Shown here piece after piece: positions 36,268 through 45,490 of a DNA stretch of 64,000 nt. This stretch comes from Bradyrhizobium iriomotense. Its GTDB lineage: Bacteria > Pseudomonadota > Alphaproteobacteria > Rhizobiales > Xanthobacteraceae. The position numbers and the translations under genes were made by a program. The stretch's first letter is position 1. Each line of letters begins with the position of its first letter. The DNA is taken from assembly GCF_030160715.1 (NCBI RefSeq), contig NZ_BSOW01000033.1, positions 1 through 64,000 of the forward strand, in the 5' to 3' direction. Below the pieces are notes generated by a model that did not search any database, was not told the DNA's origin, and saw nothing but the letters and a program-made list of their open reading frames with translations.

Positions 36268-37120
36268 GTGCAGCTCATGCGACTTGGCCGGCGATCAGTT
36301 CACGGCGTTACCTTACTATCGCAGAGGCCAGCACCGGATGACCTCGTCGCGAAGATGCGCTCCATCCAAGTTCAGCAGCACATCGGGAGCTGGACCCCCA
36401 GTAAACTTTCCCTGGCCTGCACAATTTCCTTGAGCGCGCTGCGCGCCTCGTCATCGTGGGCCCTCTGCAAGGAGGCCGAGAATCGCCTGCCCCGCTGCCA
36501 AAAGACGGTAGACAGCACCAAGATGTCGCTCGGTGCCGGAGACGCGCAGATGATGGAGGACGACGCGCAGCAGGCTGGCGCTGCGCTGGTGGAGGACCCG
36601 CGCCTCATAAGAACCAGCCCCCTTCCCGCACCACACTTCAATCGGCCTTGTGGCCTCCCACGTCGGATCGATCGATTCAAATCGGAGCTGCCAACACCAT
36701 TGGAGCCTCCATCGTTAGCACACCGACGACACCAGCATTGTCGCGCAGGATTTCGCTAACTTCTTCAATCTATCGCGGAATTTCGGCGCATATCCCATGT
36801 TCGAGCAGCTTTACTATCGCGCCCGGTGAACAATCTTTTTCGCGTCATTCGAAAGAAAAAAGCGCGAGCACCGTAGTTTTGCCCGGCACATGGATGGTGC
36901 CTACATCTCCAACCCCTATCTCGACAAATCCACTGGGCATCGTGCGCCACGACGCACCGACGCCCAAATCGGCAGAGACGACCCCGCTAGCGGCGCCCAG
37001 GCCAGCGACAGCCACCGGATCGAAAACCGCAAAAGAGTGCAGGCAAGCGAGCGGTGTGACCGAAAAACCTACGTCGCACAATGGGCAAAGCCGGTCTCTT
37101 CTAGCCCCATCAAGGCGACG
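36268..37120. other. Decayed region without a supportable gene
   Basis: Open frames exist on both strands (for example a minus-strand run with AVYRLLAAGQAILGLLAEGP and a plus-strand Pro/Ser-rich run from 36456), but none has a ribosome binding site, a recognisable domain or consistent codon use. The stretch looks like decayed sequence between the TerB-BrxD operon and the toxin-antitoxin remnants. Confidence 0.4.
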
Positions 37121-37124
37121 TGAT

Positions 37125-37317
37125 CGACGAACGGTAGATTGCGGGCAAGCCACCAGCCCCTGTCCTCGATGGCCGATGGTTGGGAACAGGTCGCCCAGAA
37201 AGGCAGCCACATTCAGTTCAAGCACCCAACCGCGTCACGGTCCCGCACCCCAAGAGGGATATCCCGATCGGAACGCTCAAGAGCATTGAGAAGCAAGCCG
37301 ATTTGAAGTTGAATTGA
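37125..37317 (+). pseudogene. hicA: hicA toxin gene, frameshifted
   Basis: One frame gives DGWEQVAQKGSHIQFKHPT and the next frame continues RVTVPHPKRDIPIGTLKSIE then KQADLKLN* (TGA 37315-37317). Together this is a HicA mRNA interferase with its GSH catalytic motif. The junction lacks about 10 bp; restoring a second CCCAACC would give HPTKPNRVTVPHPK, so a deletion between short direct repeats is the likely cause. A further frame change near 37130 damages the start. The toxin cannot be made, while hicB immediately downstream is intact. Confidence 0.75.
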
Positions 37318-37363
37318 CAGCGCATAGAAAGGGCCATCGGCCCACCCAAGGAGAGGAGCTTTC

Positions 37364-37756
37364 ATGCGACACTACATTGCCCTGATCCATAAGGACGCTG
37401 ACAGCGATTACGGCGTCTCGTTTCCTGATCTTCCCGGCGTGATCACCGCTGGTACGGATCTCGATGATGCGCGCGCTATGGCCGCCGAAGCCCTGGCTCT
37501 TCATCTGCAGGGACTGGCGGAGGACGGCGAAGCCGTACCTGAACCCTCCTCTCTCGAGGGGGTCATGGCGAGCGCCGAGAATAGAGACGGCGTTGCCGTG
37601 CTGATTCCAGCGCCTACGGAAGCGGTGAAGAGTGTGCGTGTCAACGTCACTCTTCCCGCCGACGTTTTGAGTGAGATCGACCACTATGCCGAACAGCACG
37701 GTTTCACTCGATCCGGTTTTCTTGCGCAAGCCGCGAGGAAAGCGATCGCGGCCTGA
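37364..37756 (+). CDS. hicB: HicB family antitoxin
   Basis: 130 aa. The N-terminal degenerate RNase H-like HicB domain reads MRHYIALIHKDADSDYGVSF then PDLPGVITAGTDLDDARAMA, and a C-terminal ribbon-helix-helix (VNVTLPADVLSEIDHYAEQH then GFTRSGFLAQAARKA) binds the operator. AAGGAGAGGAGC precedes the ATG. HicB neutralises HicA; its own toxin gene upstream is frameshifted, so this is an orphan antitoxin that may retain only DNA-binding or anti-addiction function. Confidence 0.88.
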   Translation: MRHYIALIHKDADSDYGVSFPDLPGVITAGTDLDDARAMAAEALALHLQGLAEDGEAVPEPSSLEGVMASAENRDGVAVLIPAPTEAVKSVRVNVTLPADVLSEIDHYAEQHGFTRSGFLAQAARKAIAA

Positions 37757-37936
37757 CAAAGCTGAATCCTATAACTTGAAGCTGCCCCGGTCTCCGACCG
37801 CCGCACATATGCGCGGTTCGTTCCAGCGGAACACCTTTTAGTCGGGCGCCCCTTTTCGGCCAATCGCAATTCCACAAACTGGCGCGGTCCCCACCAAGCT
37901 GCGAAGTGCCAGCTCGACGCAAACATCTTGCACGGG

Positions 37937-38020
37937 TCACTTCTTGCCCAGCGCAATCTCAACAAGCCGTCGAACCGCCTCCGGCCGGGTGAGAACGGCA
38001 TCCTGCTGCTTCGCAATCTA
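37937..38020 (-). pseudogene. C-terminal scrap of an RHH antitoxin-like gene
   Basis: The minus strand ends KQQDAVLTRPEAVRRLVEIA then LGKK* (stop 37937-37939), the second helix and tail of CopG-like ribbon-helix-helix proteins (RPEAIRRLVE). The upstream part of the gene is not recognisable. Confidence 0.4.
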
Positions 38021-38053
38021 GGAAGGTTGTCAGCTCACGCAAGACGTCTCCGA

Positions 38054-38383
38054 ATGAACGCGCCGGCGATAACCAGCCGGACAACCAAACGGTCTATGCG
38101 TAAGGCTACTGCCAAGGCTGCGCCCAGGGCCCTCGCCCTACAACCGTCACAGCCGTCAACGTTCCCTCGCCACCGACCGAAAAGGACTGCGACGAAAACA
38201 GCGTCCCCGGTCGATCCCATCTTCGGTTTGCTCGATCTATACGGGAGACATGCCGTTGCCGAGGCAAGAGCCAGGTTCGTTGATGACTGCTTCGACGAGA
38301 AGCAGCCAACGTCGCACCACCGCTCTCCCAGGGTGTCCCTATCTCCAGCAAAAACGCCCTTAACCGGATTGCGGGAGCCCTAG
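38054..38383 (+). CDS. Hypothetical protein with basic N-terminus
   Basis: 109 aa. The first 50 residues are Lys/Arg/Ala/Pro-rich low complexity, then SPVDPIFGLLDLYGRHAVAE, a DPIF.LL pattern common near the start of rhizobial proteins of unknown function. The C-terminus from about residue 80 looks unrelated, suggesting a frameshift. It may be a degenerate gene. Confidence 0.3.
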   Translation: MNAPAITSRTTKRSMRKATAKAAPRALALQPSQPSTFPRHRPKRTATKTASPVDPIFGLLDLYGRHAVAEARARFVDDCFDEKQPTSHHRSPRVSLSPAKTPLTGLREP

Positions 38384-38457
38384 CTCTCCGGTCACGCCAG
38401 CGCAATGGGTCCCGACTTTGAGCGTCCGGCTTTGACTTTTCACGGGCAACAGACAGC

Positions 38458-38600
38458 TCACAGCGTCTTAAGATACTCGACAAGCGCTCGCCGCTCGGCG
38501 TCGGTCAACTCTGGTCCGATGACGCCAGGCGGCAGCTTCGATAAGTCGGTTTCTTTACCCTCAAACGAATGTCCACGATTGCTATTCCCAAGCAGCGACA
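38458..38600 (-). pseudogene. C-terminal fragment of a cytochrome c-like gene
   Basis: The minus-strand frame ends LLGNSNRGHSFEGKETDL then LTDAERRALVEYLKTL*, the typical tail of large periplasmic c-type cytochromes (GHxF ... L.D.ERRAL.EYLK.L). No haem motif remains and upstream sequence is unrelated. It is a remnant. Confidence 0.5.
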
Positions 38601-38754
38601 CGTTGAAGTTCGTCAGGCCGTCCGCACGGGCGTCGCTCGTTTGTGTTTTCGCATTGATTGGATCGAATTCGCGGGCTACCAACGCAGAAGGAAGTCGGCC
38701 TCTCGTTCTGCGGCAACAACATATCTCTCAGTGTCGGCACGGACCCGTTGATGA

Positions 38755-38953
38755 TCTGAGGTCGGCAAACTGGACCAGTTTTGGCTAGAGTTTTCGCTGC
38801 GTAAATCCCCTCGGCTGGAGGAGCGACGAACGATGAAGGCCTCGAAGTTTTCGGACGCCCAGAAGGCGTTCATCCTGAAGCAGGGCAGCGACGGGGTTGC
38901 GGTGGCGGAGATCTGCCGTAAGGCCGGGATCAGCCAGGCGACCTACTTCAATT
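38755..38953 (+). mobile_element. IS3 family left-end remnant with orfA start
   Basis: After a probable terminal region near 38755-38790, an ATG at 38833 begins MKASKFSDAQKAFILKQGSD then VAEICRKAGISQATYFN, the OrfA helix-turn-helix of IS3 elements of the IS407 group. It breaks off at 38953, exactly where relE-like coding sequence begins. The insertion therefore truncated the toxin gene, and the rest of the element was lost. Confidence 0.75.
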
Positions 38954-38954
38954 G

Positions 38955-39089
38955 CGTCCGCAGTATCGGCTGCGGGTAGACGAGGTTCGGGTCTTCTACG
39001 ATGTGTCCGGCGCGACCGTCGAGGTTCTGGCAATAGTGCCCAAATCGGAGGCCGAGTCATGGCTCGCACAATTCGGATATCTGGAGTGA
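38955..39089 (+). pseudogene. relE-type toxin, 3' fragment
   Basis: The frame reads RPQYRLRVDEVRVFYDVSGA then VEVLAIVPKSEAESWLAQF and a stop at 39087-39089. RLRVD..RV.YDV....V.VL.I..K is the C-terminal half of RelE/ParE toxins. The N-terminal half is replaced by IS3 sequence. Its 3' end overlaps the antitoxin start by 31 bp, giving a toxin-first module. Confidence 0.75.
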
Positions 39090-39430
39090 AGGAAGTTCCT
39101 TTGTCCGAGATCAAGGATGATCTGTCTCGCTTTCTTCGAGAAGCCGAGCCGCAGGAGATCGTTATCACGCGCCATGGCAAGCCCCCAGGCGTGTTGATCG
39201 GCTTCGAGTCGGAAGAGGACTGGCTCGAGTACCGCCTCGAACATGACCCGCGCTTTCTGCGCCGTATCGAACAAGCGCGAAACAGCCTACGCGCGGGACG
39301 TGGCTCGAAGACACCGAAAGCGAATAGCGGCACGTGCGCTCCCGTCGGGGTGCGCGCGGGGACGAGCAAATTGTCGGATAGGACAGCGTGGACTCGCGCA
39401 CGGCATTATCGCGCCACGGCGAAGCAATAG
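39059..39430 (+). CDS. Phd/YefM-like antitoxin with frameshifted tail
   Basis: The first about 80 of 123 residues are a typical antitoxin: MARTIRISGVKEVPLSEIKD, LSRFLREAEPQEIVITRHGK and GVLIGFESEEDWLEYRLEHD. A normal C-terminus (LEDTESE*) is present in another frame at about 39305-39333, so a one- or two-base indel replaced it with about 40 unrelated residues. The DNA-binding N-terminus is intact. It lies downstream of, and overlaps, the truncated relE-like toxin. Confidence 0.75.
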   Translation: MARTIRISGVKEVPLSEIKDDLSRFLREAEPQEIVITRHGKPPGVLIGFESEEDWLEYRLEHDPRFLRRIEQARNSLRAGRGSKTPKANSGTCAPVGVRAGTSKLSDRTAWTRARHYRATAKQ

Positions 39431-39472
39431 GCCCATCTTCATCGGCCGTGGCGCGCCACTTCGCCACCATTC
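39417..39472. repeat. Repeated element, copy 1 (second copy at 45491-45545)
   Basis: GGCGAAGCAATAG followed by CCCATCTTCATCGGCCGTG and GCCA is shared with 45491-45545. On the minus strand both copies can be read as the start of a short peptide (M..WRATADEDGPIASPWRDN here; WHGTADEDGNLLLRRCP there), so they may be remnants of the same gene. The two copies bracket the HigBA and dioxygenase block. Confidence 0.5.
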
Positions 39473-39654
39473 AGGATAAAACTGCGAACCATGAGCGGAT
39501 GCCGTTCGCGGTTGGGCCTGGTACGGCAAAAAGTCACAGCGATTCGTGGCGAGAAGGATATCTGGCCGCCCGGACCGCGCTTTGAATGTTGCGGCGGGGA
39601 TCAAGCCTGGGGTTGCAAGATAGCGGGCGCGCGCGATTTGCTCTCACACCGCCC

Positions 39655-39942
39655 TCATAAGACGTAATCTTCTTGATCTGCGGCGCCAGCACGTCTTCGG
39701 CCGTTTCGAAGATCGAAGCGTGCTTGCATGTTCATCCAGAACGCCGCGCCAGTCTTGAAAAACTTGCCGAGCCGTAGCGTGGTGTCGGCGGTAACGGGCT
39801 TTTCTTCGCGCGCGATGCGTTCGATCCGGGTGCGCGGCAGGTTCAGCGCGGCCGCGACCGCGTAAGGGGTCAGCTTGAGCGGAACGAGAAATTCCTCCCG
39901 CAGGGTTTCGCCGGGATGAACCGGCGGAAGCTTCTTTGCCAC
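39655..39942 (-). CDS. higA: HigA family antitoxin
   Basis: 95 aa. It starts MAKKLPPVHPGETLREEFLV then LTPYAVAAALNLPRTRIERI, the XRE helix-turn-helix of HigA antidotes, with TADTTLRLGKFFKTGAAFWM as the conserved C-terminal half. It follows the higB remnant, toxin first, as in canonical higBA. The frame is intact although its toxin is broken. Confidence 0.88.
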   Translation of the reverse strand: MAKKLPPVHPGETLREEFLVPLKLTPYAVAAALNLPRTRIERIAREEKPVTADTTLRLGKFFKTGAAFWMNMQARFDLRNGRRRAGAADQEDYVL

Positions 39943-39981
39943 TTGCGATCTCCTATGTGGGCCGCATCCGGCCGGTCTGAG

Positions 39982-40265
39982 CTAGTGATAGTCGATTATC
40001 TCCACGTCTTCTGGACCCGCATCGGTGCACCGAAACACGACCCGCATTGATCATTGATGCGGATCGAGTGCTTACCCGCCAAATCGCCTTTAAGGGCTTC
40101 AAGGCATTTGCCGGGAGGCGAGTTCAAGGTCTCAAGAAGGTCGGCGGAGTCCACCATGATCAGTTTTCGGCGAGCTACCTTGGCAAGATTTGCCGGAAAA
40201 CCGTTCGGAACAATGCGGCCCTGAAGGATCGGCTCGGCAAATTTCCGTTTGAAGCTTCTGATCAC
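39982..40265 (-). pseudogene. higB: higB toxin gene with a one-base deletion
   Basis: From a GTG at 40265 the frame gives IRSFKRKFAEPILQGRIVPN, LANLAKVARRKLIMVDSADL-like sequence and GDLAGKHSIRINDQ. Adding one G near 40045 restores INDQWRVVFRCTDAGPEDVE then IIDYH* (TAG 39982-39984), the standard HigB ending with its catalytic C-terminal His. Without it the frame runs into CGSCFGAPM and an early stop. A single-base deletion in TGG has thus disabled the toxin. Confidence 0.8.
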
Positions 40266-40535
40266 GGGCGATACGTATCTCATTGAGACACGCAGGTAAG
40301 GCCTTTATATCCCGATGAGATACCGGTTGCGATACGCAGCGCTTCCGGATAAGTGCAGGCGAATTGCGGGAGGCCCGCCAAGGGCGCAGATTCTCGAGAG
40401 TGAAAAGCGGCGGCCTCAGTGACGTATGATCGCGATTTGCCACGCCTGCGTTCGCTGCGTATCTTTTCTAGACGGCCCAGCACGCCGACTTTTCGATCGT
40501 CCACGAAACGCTGACCAGCTTGCCGGGGAGTTTCC

Positions 40536-42794
40536 ATGTCGTCGATTGGTACCGCGTTGCTCGATAGCCTGCGTTCCGTTAAGCGTCCGACCGACTTTTG
40601 CGTCGGCGGAATTCGGGAGATCTCCATGCCGACGGTCGATGTCGACGGCTTGGGCAGGATCGCTTTTCCTATCCTGCCCGTCCAAGCCGAGCGGCTTGTC
40701 GCAATCGCCGAGGCAGCACCCTATGGGCGGGGCGAGGAGACGGTGGTCGATCGCGAAGTCCGGAGAACCTGGCAGATCGATTCCGCCAAAGTTCGGATCG
40801 GAGGGCGTAACTGGGAGAAAACCCTGGCCGGACTCGTCGCCGACGTAGCCCGCGGGCTCGGTGTGGGTGAGCAGGTAGCGCCCGATTTCTACAAGCTTCT
40901 AGTCTACGATACCGGCAGCTTCTTCGTCGACCACCGCGATACCGAGAAGGTCCCCGGCATGTTCGCGACGTTGGTGCTCGTGCTGCCTTCGTCGCAGAGC
41001 GGTGGCGAATTGGTCATAAAGCATCTCGGCCGCGAGGTGACGCTCGACCCACGTCCGGAGGAACCGTCCGAGATCGGTTTTGCGGCTTTCTATGCCGACT
41101 GCGTGCACGAAGTGCGTCCGGTCAAGGCGGGATTTCGCGTCACCCTCATCTTCAACTTGCGGCTCGCCGGCACGAGACGCTCGCTAAAAGCGCCCGATTA
41201 TCACGTAGAGCACGGCCGGATCGTGAAATTGTTGCGGGGTTGGGCGAGCGCAGAGGACGAACCTGACAAGCTGATCCTGCCCTTGGAGCACGCCTATACG
41301 CCGGCGGAGCTGTCGTTCAGTGCCCTCAAGGGGGCTGACGCCGGCGTGGCGTCAGTCTTGGCCGAGGCCGCCGCGGAGGCGGACTGCGATCTCCACCTCG
41401 CTCTCGTCTCGATCGAGGAAAGCGGCAGCGCCGAACATACCGGCTATTACGGCCGGGGCCGCTGGAGTAGCGACGAGGAGGAGGACGACGAATTCGAGGT
41501 TGCCGAGGTCTTTGACCGGGCGCTGATCCTGTCCGAGTGGCGGCGTCCGGATGGCGGCAAGGCCGAGTTCGACGAGTTTCCGTTCGCCGAGGACGAGCTA
41601 TGCCCGCCTGGTGCTTTCGAGGACCTGGCCCCAGACGAGCAGGTTTTTCATGAGGCGACGGGTAACGAGGGCGCATCCTTCGAGCGCACCTATCGCCGCG
41701 CCGGATTCGTGTTGTGGCCAATTGCGCGGAGGCTCGCGGTGCTGAATCAGGCCGGCCTCCGCACGACGCAGCCGTATCTCGAAGGTCTGACAGCGCGCTG
41801 GGAGACAAGCAAGGCAGAGATCCAGTCGCCGTTGTGGCGTGAGGCCGACGAGCTTTCCGGGCATATGCTGCGCACCTGGCCTCGTCATGTGTGGCGCGAC
41901 GAGGGCAATATTGACGCGAGCCGGATGCTCAATTTGCTGGTCCGGCTCGGCAATGTGGCGCGCATCGACGCGTTTCTCGCCGGCCTGTCCGCCGAAGGCA
42001 TTTACGGCGCGCCCGACAACGAGGCGATCGTGCGTGCGGCCGCCCTCCTTCCGGCCTCGCGTGCAACGGAGCTGCTGGTCCGGATTTTCAGCCGTAACGC
42101 TCCGGCCCATCTCGGCGCCTGCGGCGATCTGCTGCGGCGCTGCGTTGCGGCGCCGATGGGTACGACGGGCGACCTGGTGCGGATCGGCGCAGCCCTGATC
42201 GACGCCCTGCCGGGCGCCCCGACCAGGGAGGAGGTCGACACCAGGACCCGGCCAACGCCCATGTCGCCCGGCTTCGTTGTCGATCTTCTGACGGCGACGA
42301 GCCGGATCGATGCAGGTCTCGCGGCGCGTGCGATCGAGCACCTGCTGGCCTGGTCGAAGACATACAAGCCGGACGAGGTGCTAGTCCCCGCCGCTCGCAC
42401 GTTTGCTAAACTGGCGGAAAGCGTGGCGTGGCCGGCAGTGGCGCGGCTCCGAGAGACGTCTCTCGATCATCTGCGCAGGCGCATCGCACTGCCGCTGGAG
42501 GCGCCACGGAACTGGGCAAGGACCAACCCACTCAAATGCACGTGCGCCGACTGTCGCGGACTGGGCGCGTTCCTGGTTGCGCCGGATCAACAGCAATGGC
42601 GCCTGAAGGCGATCCAGGATCGGAGGACCCATGTCGAGCAAAGCGTTCGGCGCGCGGCGTGCGACCTTGACCTCACGACCGAAAGGCGCGGCAGCCCCCA
42701 CACGCTGGTCGCCACCAAGAACCAGGCCAGCTTCGAACGGCGCGCAAAGCAGCGCCGGCAGGATCTGGAGAATGTTTCAGCGCTGGGCGGATGA
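40536..42794 (+). CDS. 2OG-Fe(II) dioxygenase domain protein, large
   Basis: 752 aa. The N-terminal third is a prolyl-4-hydroxylase-type dioxygenase: YDTGSFFVDHRDTEKVPGMF (the HxD iron ligands near residue 132), SSQSGGELVIKHLGREV and YADCVHEVRPVKAGFRVTLI (distal His near 190 and the Arg that binds 2-oxoglutarate). The remaining about 500 residues are helical, ending with a CTCADC cluster near residue 667. Such N-terminal dioxygenases on long proteins are scattered in bacteria with unknown substrates. GGGGAG precedes the ATG. It is followed by a zinc-ribbon protein gene and probably forms an operon with it. Confidence 0.8.
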   Translation: MSSIGTALLDSLRSVKRPTDFCVGGIREISMPTVDVDGLGRIAFPILPVQAERLVAIAEAAPYGRGEETVVDREVRRTWQIDSAKVRIGGRNWEKTLAGLVADVARGLGVGEQVAPDFYKLLVYDTGSFFVDHRDTEKVPGMFATLVLVLPSSQSGGELVIKHLGREVTLDPRPEEPSEIGFAAFYADCVHEVRPVKAGFRVTLIFNLRLAGTRRSLKAPDYHVEHGRIVKLLRGWASAEDEPDKLILPLEHAYTPAELSFSALKGADAGVASVLAEAAAEADCDLHLALVSIEESGSAEHTGYYGRGRWSSDEEEDDEFEVAEVFDRALILSEWRRPDGGKAEFDEFPFAEDELCPPGAFEDLAPDEQVFHEATGNEGASFERTYRRAGFVLWPIARRLAVLNQAGLRTTQPYLEGLTARWETSKAEIQSPLWREADELSGHMLRTWPRHVWRDEGNIDASRMLNLLVRLGNVARIDAFLAGLSAEGIYGAPDNEAIVRAAALLPASRATELLVRIFSRNAPAHLGACGDLLRRCVAAPMGTTGDLVRIGAALIDALPGAPTREEVDTRTRPTPMSPGFVVDLLTATSRIDAGLAARAIEHLLAWSKTYKPDEVLVPAARTFAKLAESVAWPAVARLRETSLDHLRRRIALPLEAPRNWARTNPLKCTCADCRGLGAFLVAPDQQQWRLKAIQDRRTHVEQSVRRAACDLDLTTERRGSPHTLVATKNQASFERRAKQRRQDLENVSALGG

Positions 42795-42836
42795 CATTGC
42801 CCTCGTCCCGCAGGGAACAGCAAATTCGAGCACGGA

Positions 42837-43544
42837 ATGAGCCGGAAGAATCGGGTTCCACTCGCTGATCGCGTCGCCAGGGCGGCGGAAGCGGCGCTTG
42901 CCGCCCGGAGTTTTGTGAGCGCCATCGACGTTCTCGTCGGGATCGGCTGGCTTGATCCTGAAGCAGTGGAGCGCTGGCGCCGCGGGCAGGTCGATCACCT
43001 CGAAAGGGTCGTCCGGACCAACCTGCCGCGCATCTCGGAAGCCATGAAGCTTTTCCGATCATGGGCGACCACCAGAGGACTGAACGCAAGCCAGACGGTG
43101 TATGTCGCGCGTACGCCGCGACGGCAGACACTCCGTTTCAGCCGAAGCGGAAATCCTGCAATCGACGCGTCGTATCGGACTCATTGGGTCTCGCCGGAGC
43201 TCTCCGAGAGGAAGCACGAGCGTCTGGTGAAGAAGGCAAGCCATGCTCCAGAACTGGTGGTCATCCAGCCATTGAACGACGCGTGGAGATGCCATCGGTG
43301 TGGCGGCGCCGACGATCTGTTGATGATGGAGAATCGCGGCCCGGCGTGCTTGGGCTGCATTGGCCTCGATGATCTCGAATTTCTGCCGGCGGGCGAAGCC
43401 TTGCTTACGCGGCGCGTGAAGGCGAGAAGCACGAGATGCGCTGTCGTCGTGCGCTTCAGCAGGACCCGCGGCCGTTACGAACGACAGGGTCTGCTGGTCG
43501 AGCCGCAGGCATTGGCAGATGTGCAACGCGATCTCTTCCGATAA
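42837..43544 (+). CDS. Zinc-ribbon protein of unknown function
   Basis: 235 aa. An N-terminal helical domain (AIDVLVGIGWLDPEAVERWR) is followed by a basic region and a Cys cluster: WRCHRCGGADDLLMMENRGP then ACLGCIGLDDLEFLPAGEAL, a CxxC...CxxC zinc ribbon at about residues 152-180. It ends with RVKARSTRCAVVVRFSRTRG. It starts 42 bp after the dioxygenase gene and is co-oriented. No name is assigned. The 250 bp after it hold no gene I can support. Confidence 0.6.
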   Translation: MSRKNRVPLADRVARAAEAALAARSFVSAIDVLVGIGWLDPEAVERWRRGQVDHLERVVRTNLPRISEAMKLFRSWATTRGLNASQTVYVARTPRRQTLRFSRSGNPAIDASYRTHWVSPELSERKHERLVKKASHAPELVVIQPLNDAWRCHRCGGADDLLMMENRGPACLGCIGLDDLEFLPAGEALLTRRVKARSTRCAVVVRFSRTRGRYERQGLLVEPQALADVQRDLFR

Positions 43545-43794
43545 CGCTGTTTCGATTCCCGGCTCCGCCCAATCATATTGCAATTTTGTTTTGAGTGGCG
43601 CGCCAATTCGCGATTTTCTGCGACATTCTTTCCGGAGGGCGCGTAATCGCGCCCACGTGCGCGAGGCTATGCCAGGAGTTCGCCCGCGTTTGCTGCGCCC
43701 TGACAAGGGCACATTAGCTGTGGATTTCAATGACTTTGAAGGAGCCGAGACGCGCCTGGCGGCTAACCTCGCATGATTCGTGGAGGTAACGTTG

Positions 43795-45393
43795 ATGGCT
43801 CGAGTCCAGCCAAAGTCTTCGTCGACGGACGACTATGCGAGACTGATTGCGCGCGCCGTAGCCAAGGGCCGGCCACCCCCGTTCAGTGACGACCTCGATC
43901 GGTACTGCGAAAGTTCCCCACGCGAAATATTTACGGCTTTCGCGGGCGCAACCCGGCACATGCCTCCGGCCGGCAAGGATGAGGCGCTCGGCATCGGTTA
44001 TTTGTTTGTGCTGCAGCGGCTGCTCGAGCAGCTGCGCTATCGGACCGATTGCGGCTATGCGGATGCGGCCAAGCTCATCGCCGATTTTCAGGCCGACGTC
44101 GTCACACGGGTTGAGGCGGGACAGGTCGATGCGCGCATGCTCGCCTTCGTCGGAGGAGCGCTGCACCAATCGAAGATACCGGCATCGCCGGAGCTTGCCG
44201 CCGCATCGGCCAGGCATTCCAACAATGAGGACGAGGGCGGGCCGCTTCCGACCGACGTCCGCGCGGCACTCGGCGATATCCTCGAAGCCTGCGGCGGCGA
44301 TCCGTTCATGATTGTCGGCTCGCTGATCGAGAGCAGCCACGCCATGCCGGTGGAAACCCGAAGCTCTTTGGCAGGAGCCATGGCGCTCGCGGGGATACCG
44401 GAAGGCCGCGCCAATGCAGTTCTGTTCCTGCTCGATCCGGATGCTGCCGTTCGCTGCGCGGTCTCTGTAGCGCTTGATTAGGTCGCCGCCTCGCTGACGC
44501 AGACGGATGTTCGGCGGCTGATTGCGATGCGCAATTGGCGGCCCGAAGACGAGCGAGCTCAAGTCGACGCCGTCATCCGCAAGGCGCGCGCGGCTGGGAT
44601 CGATTGTGCGCAGTGGCAGGCCGGTAGCATCGAAGCAGTTGTCGCCTCAGCCATTGACGGCTCCACAACACAAGGCTTCCTGCTGGTTTCGCCGGCCGGA
44701 CGGAAGAAGCGGATATCGTCGGTTCTGACCAAAGGCGGGATTGCCGATGCTTGGAGCGGCGAACCGGAATCGGTTCGCCGGATCGAGGCGAACTTGGCCG
44801 GCGCGGGGAGGACTTCCCCTATGCTTGCGGTGTCCCGATCATATCTCGACCGCGCCGTGGCGCATCATTTGGCGCTCAGCACAGAGAAGCGGGAAGCCGC
44901 GCCGTTGGGTTTACTTCAGGTTGCCGAGACGATCGGCGGTGCCGACTGGCAACCCGCGCGGATGGCTTTCGGTGAAGCGCTTGCCGGGCTGATCGCCGAT
45001 ATCCCGAAGACGATGTGCGAGGCCGCGGCGCTCGCTTCGGTGTTACGCAAGAGCGACGATTTGGCCGACCTCGATGCCGTTGCCCTGTCTTGGTTCGAGG
45101 ACGATCCTCAGGTCGCACAAGCGGTGGAAGGTGCGCGCGGTCGCGATCACGCGAAGCTTGCCAATTATCTCTTGCAGAGCGCCCTTGCGCGGCATCGCGA
45201 CAGATGGGCCGAGACTGTTCTGCGCACGGCCCTATGGATGTACGAGGCGCCTCCGGAGGCCGATCTGTGCTGGCGTGAGCTCGCGCTCGTTGCGAAAGCG
45301 CTCGCCGACGGTCGGGATATGACTGAGATCGGATTGATGCGCAATATCGCACTGCGGACGATCGCGGTTCTCAGAAGCGCCGGGCGAATGTGA
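43795..45393 (+). pseudogene. Helical protein gene interrupted by one amber codon
   Basis: A single frame runs from ATG 43795 (GGAGG upstream) to TGA 45393, 532 codons, broken only by TAG at 44479-44481. Before the stop it reads GRANAVLFLLDPDAAVRCAV then SVALD, and after it VAASLTQTDVRRLIAMRNWR. The whole is a repeat-rich helical protein of about 530 aa with no domain I recognise (FVGGALHQSKIPASPELAAA; ADWQPARMAFGEALAGLIAD). Codon use is uniform on both sides, so this is one gene with a recent nonsense mutation or a sequencing error. It follows the dioxygenase and zinc-ribbon genes in the same direction and may be their partner. Confidence 0.7.
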
Positions 45394-45490
45394 GTTAGAC
45401 ACGAGTATCGCTCCAATCGGAGCGGAGTGGAGGATCGCAGGCCCTCGCAGATTAGTTAGTCGGGTGCAGCGTGTGGCTGGCCGCTGCATC

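Noticed and set aside
36456..37289. 277-codon Pro/Ser-rich frame
   Set aside because: It has no domain or ribosome binding site, and its 3' end runs through hicA remnant sequence in the wrong frame.
44479..44481. Pyrrolysine or programmed readthrough at the amber codon
   Set aside because: No pyl genes or readthrough context is visible. A mutation or sequencing error is simpler.
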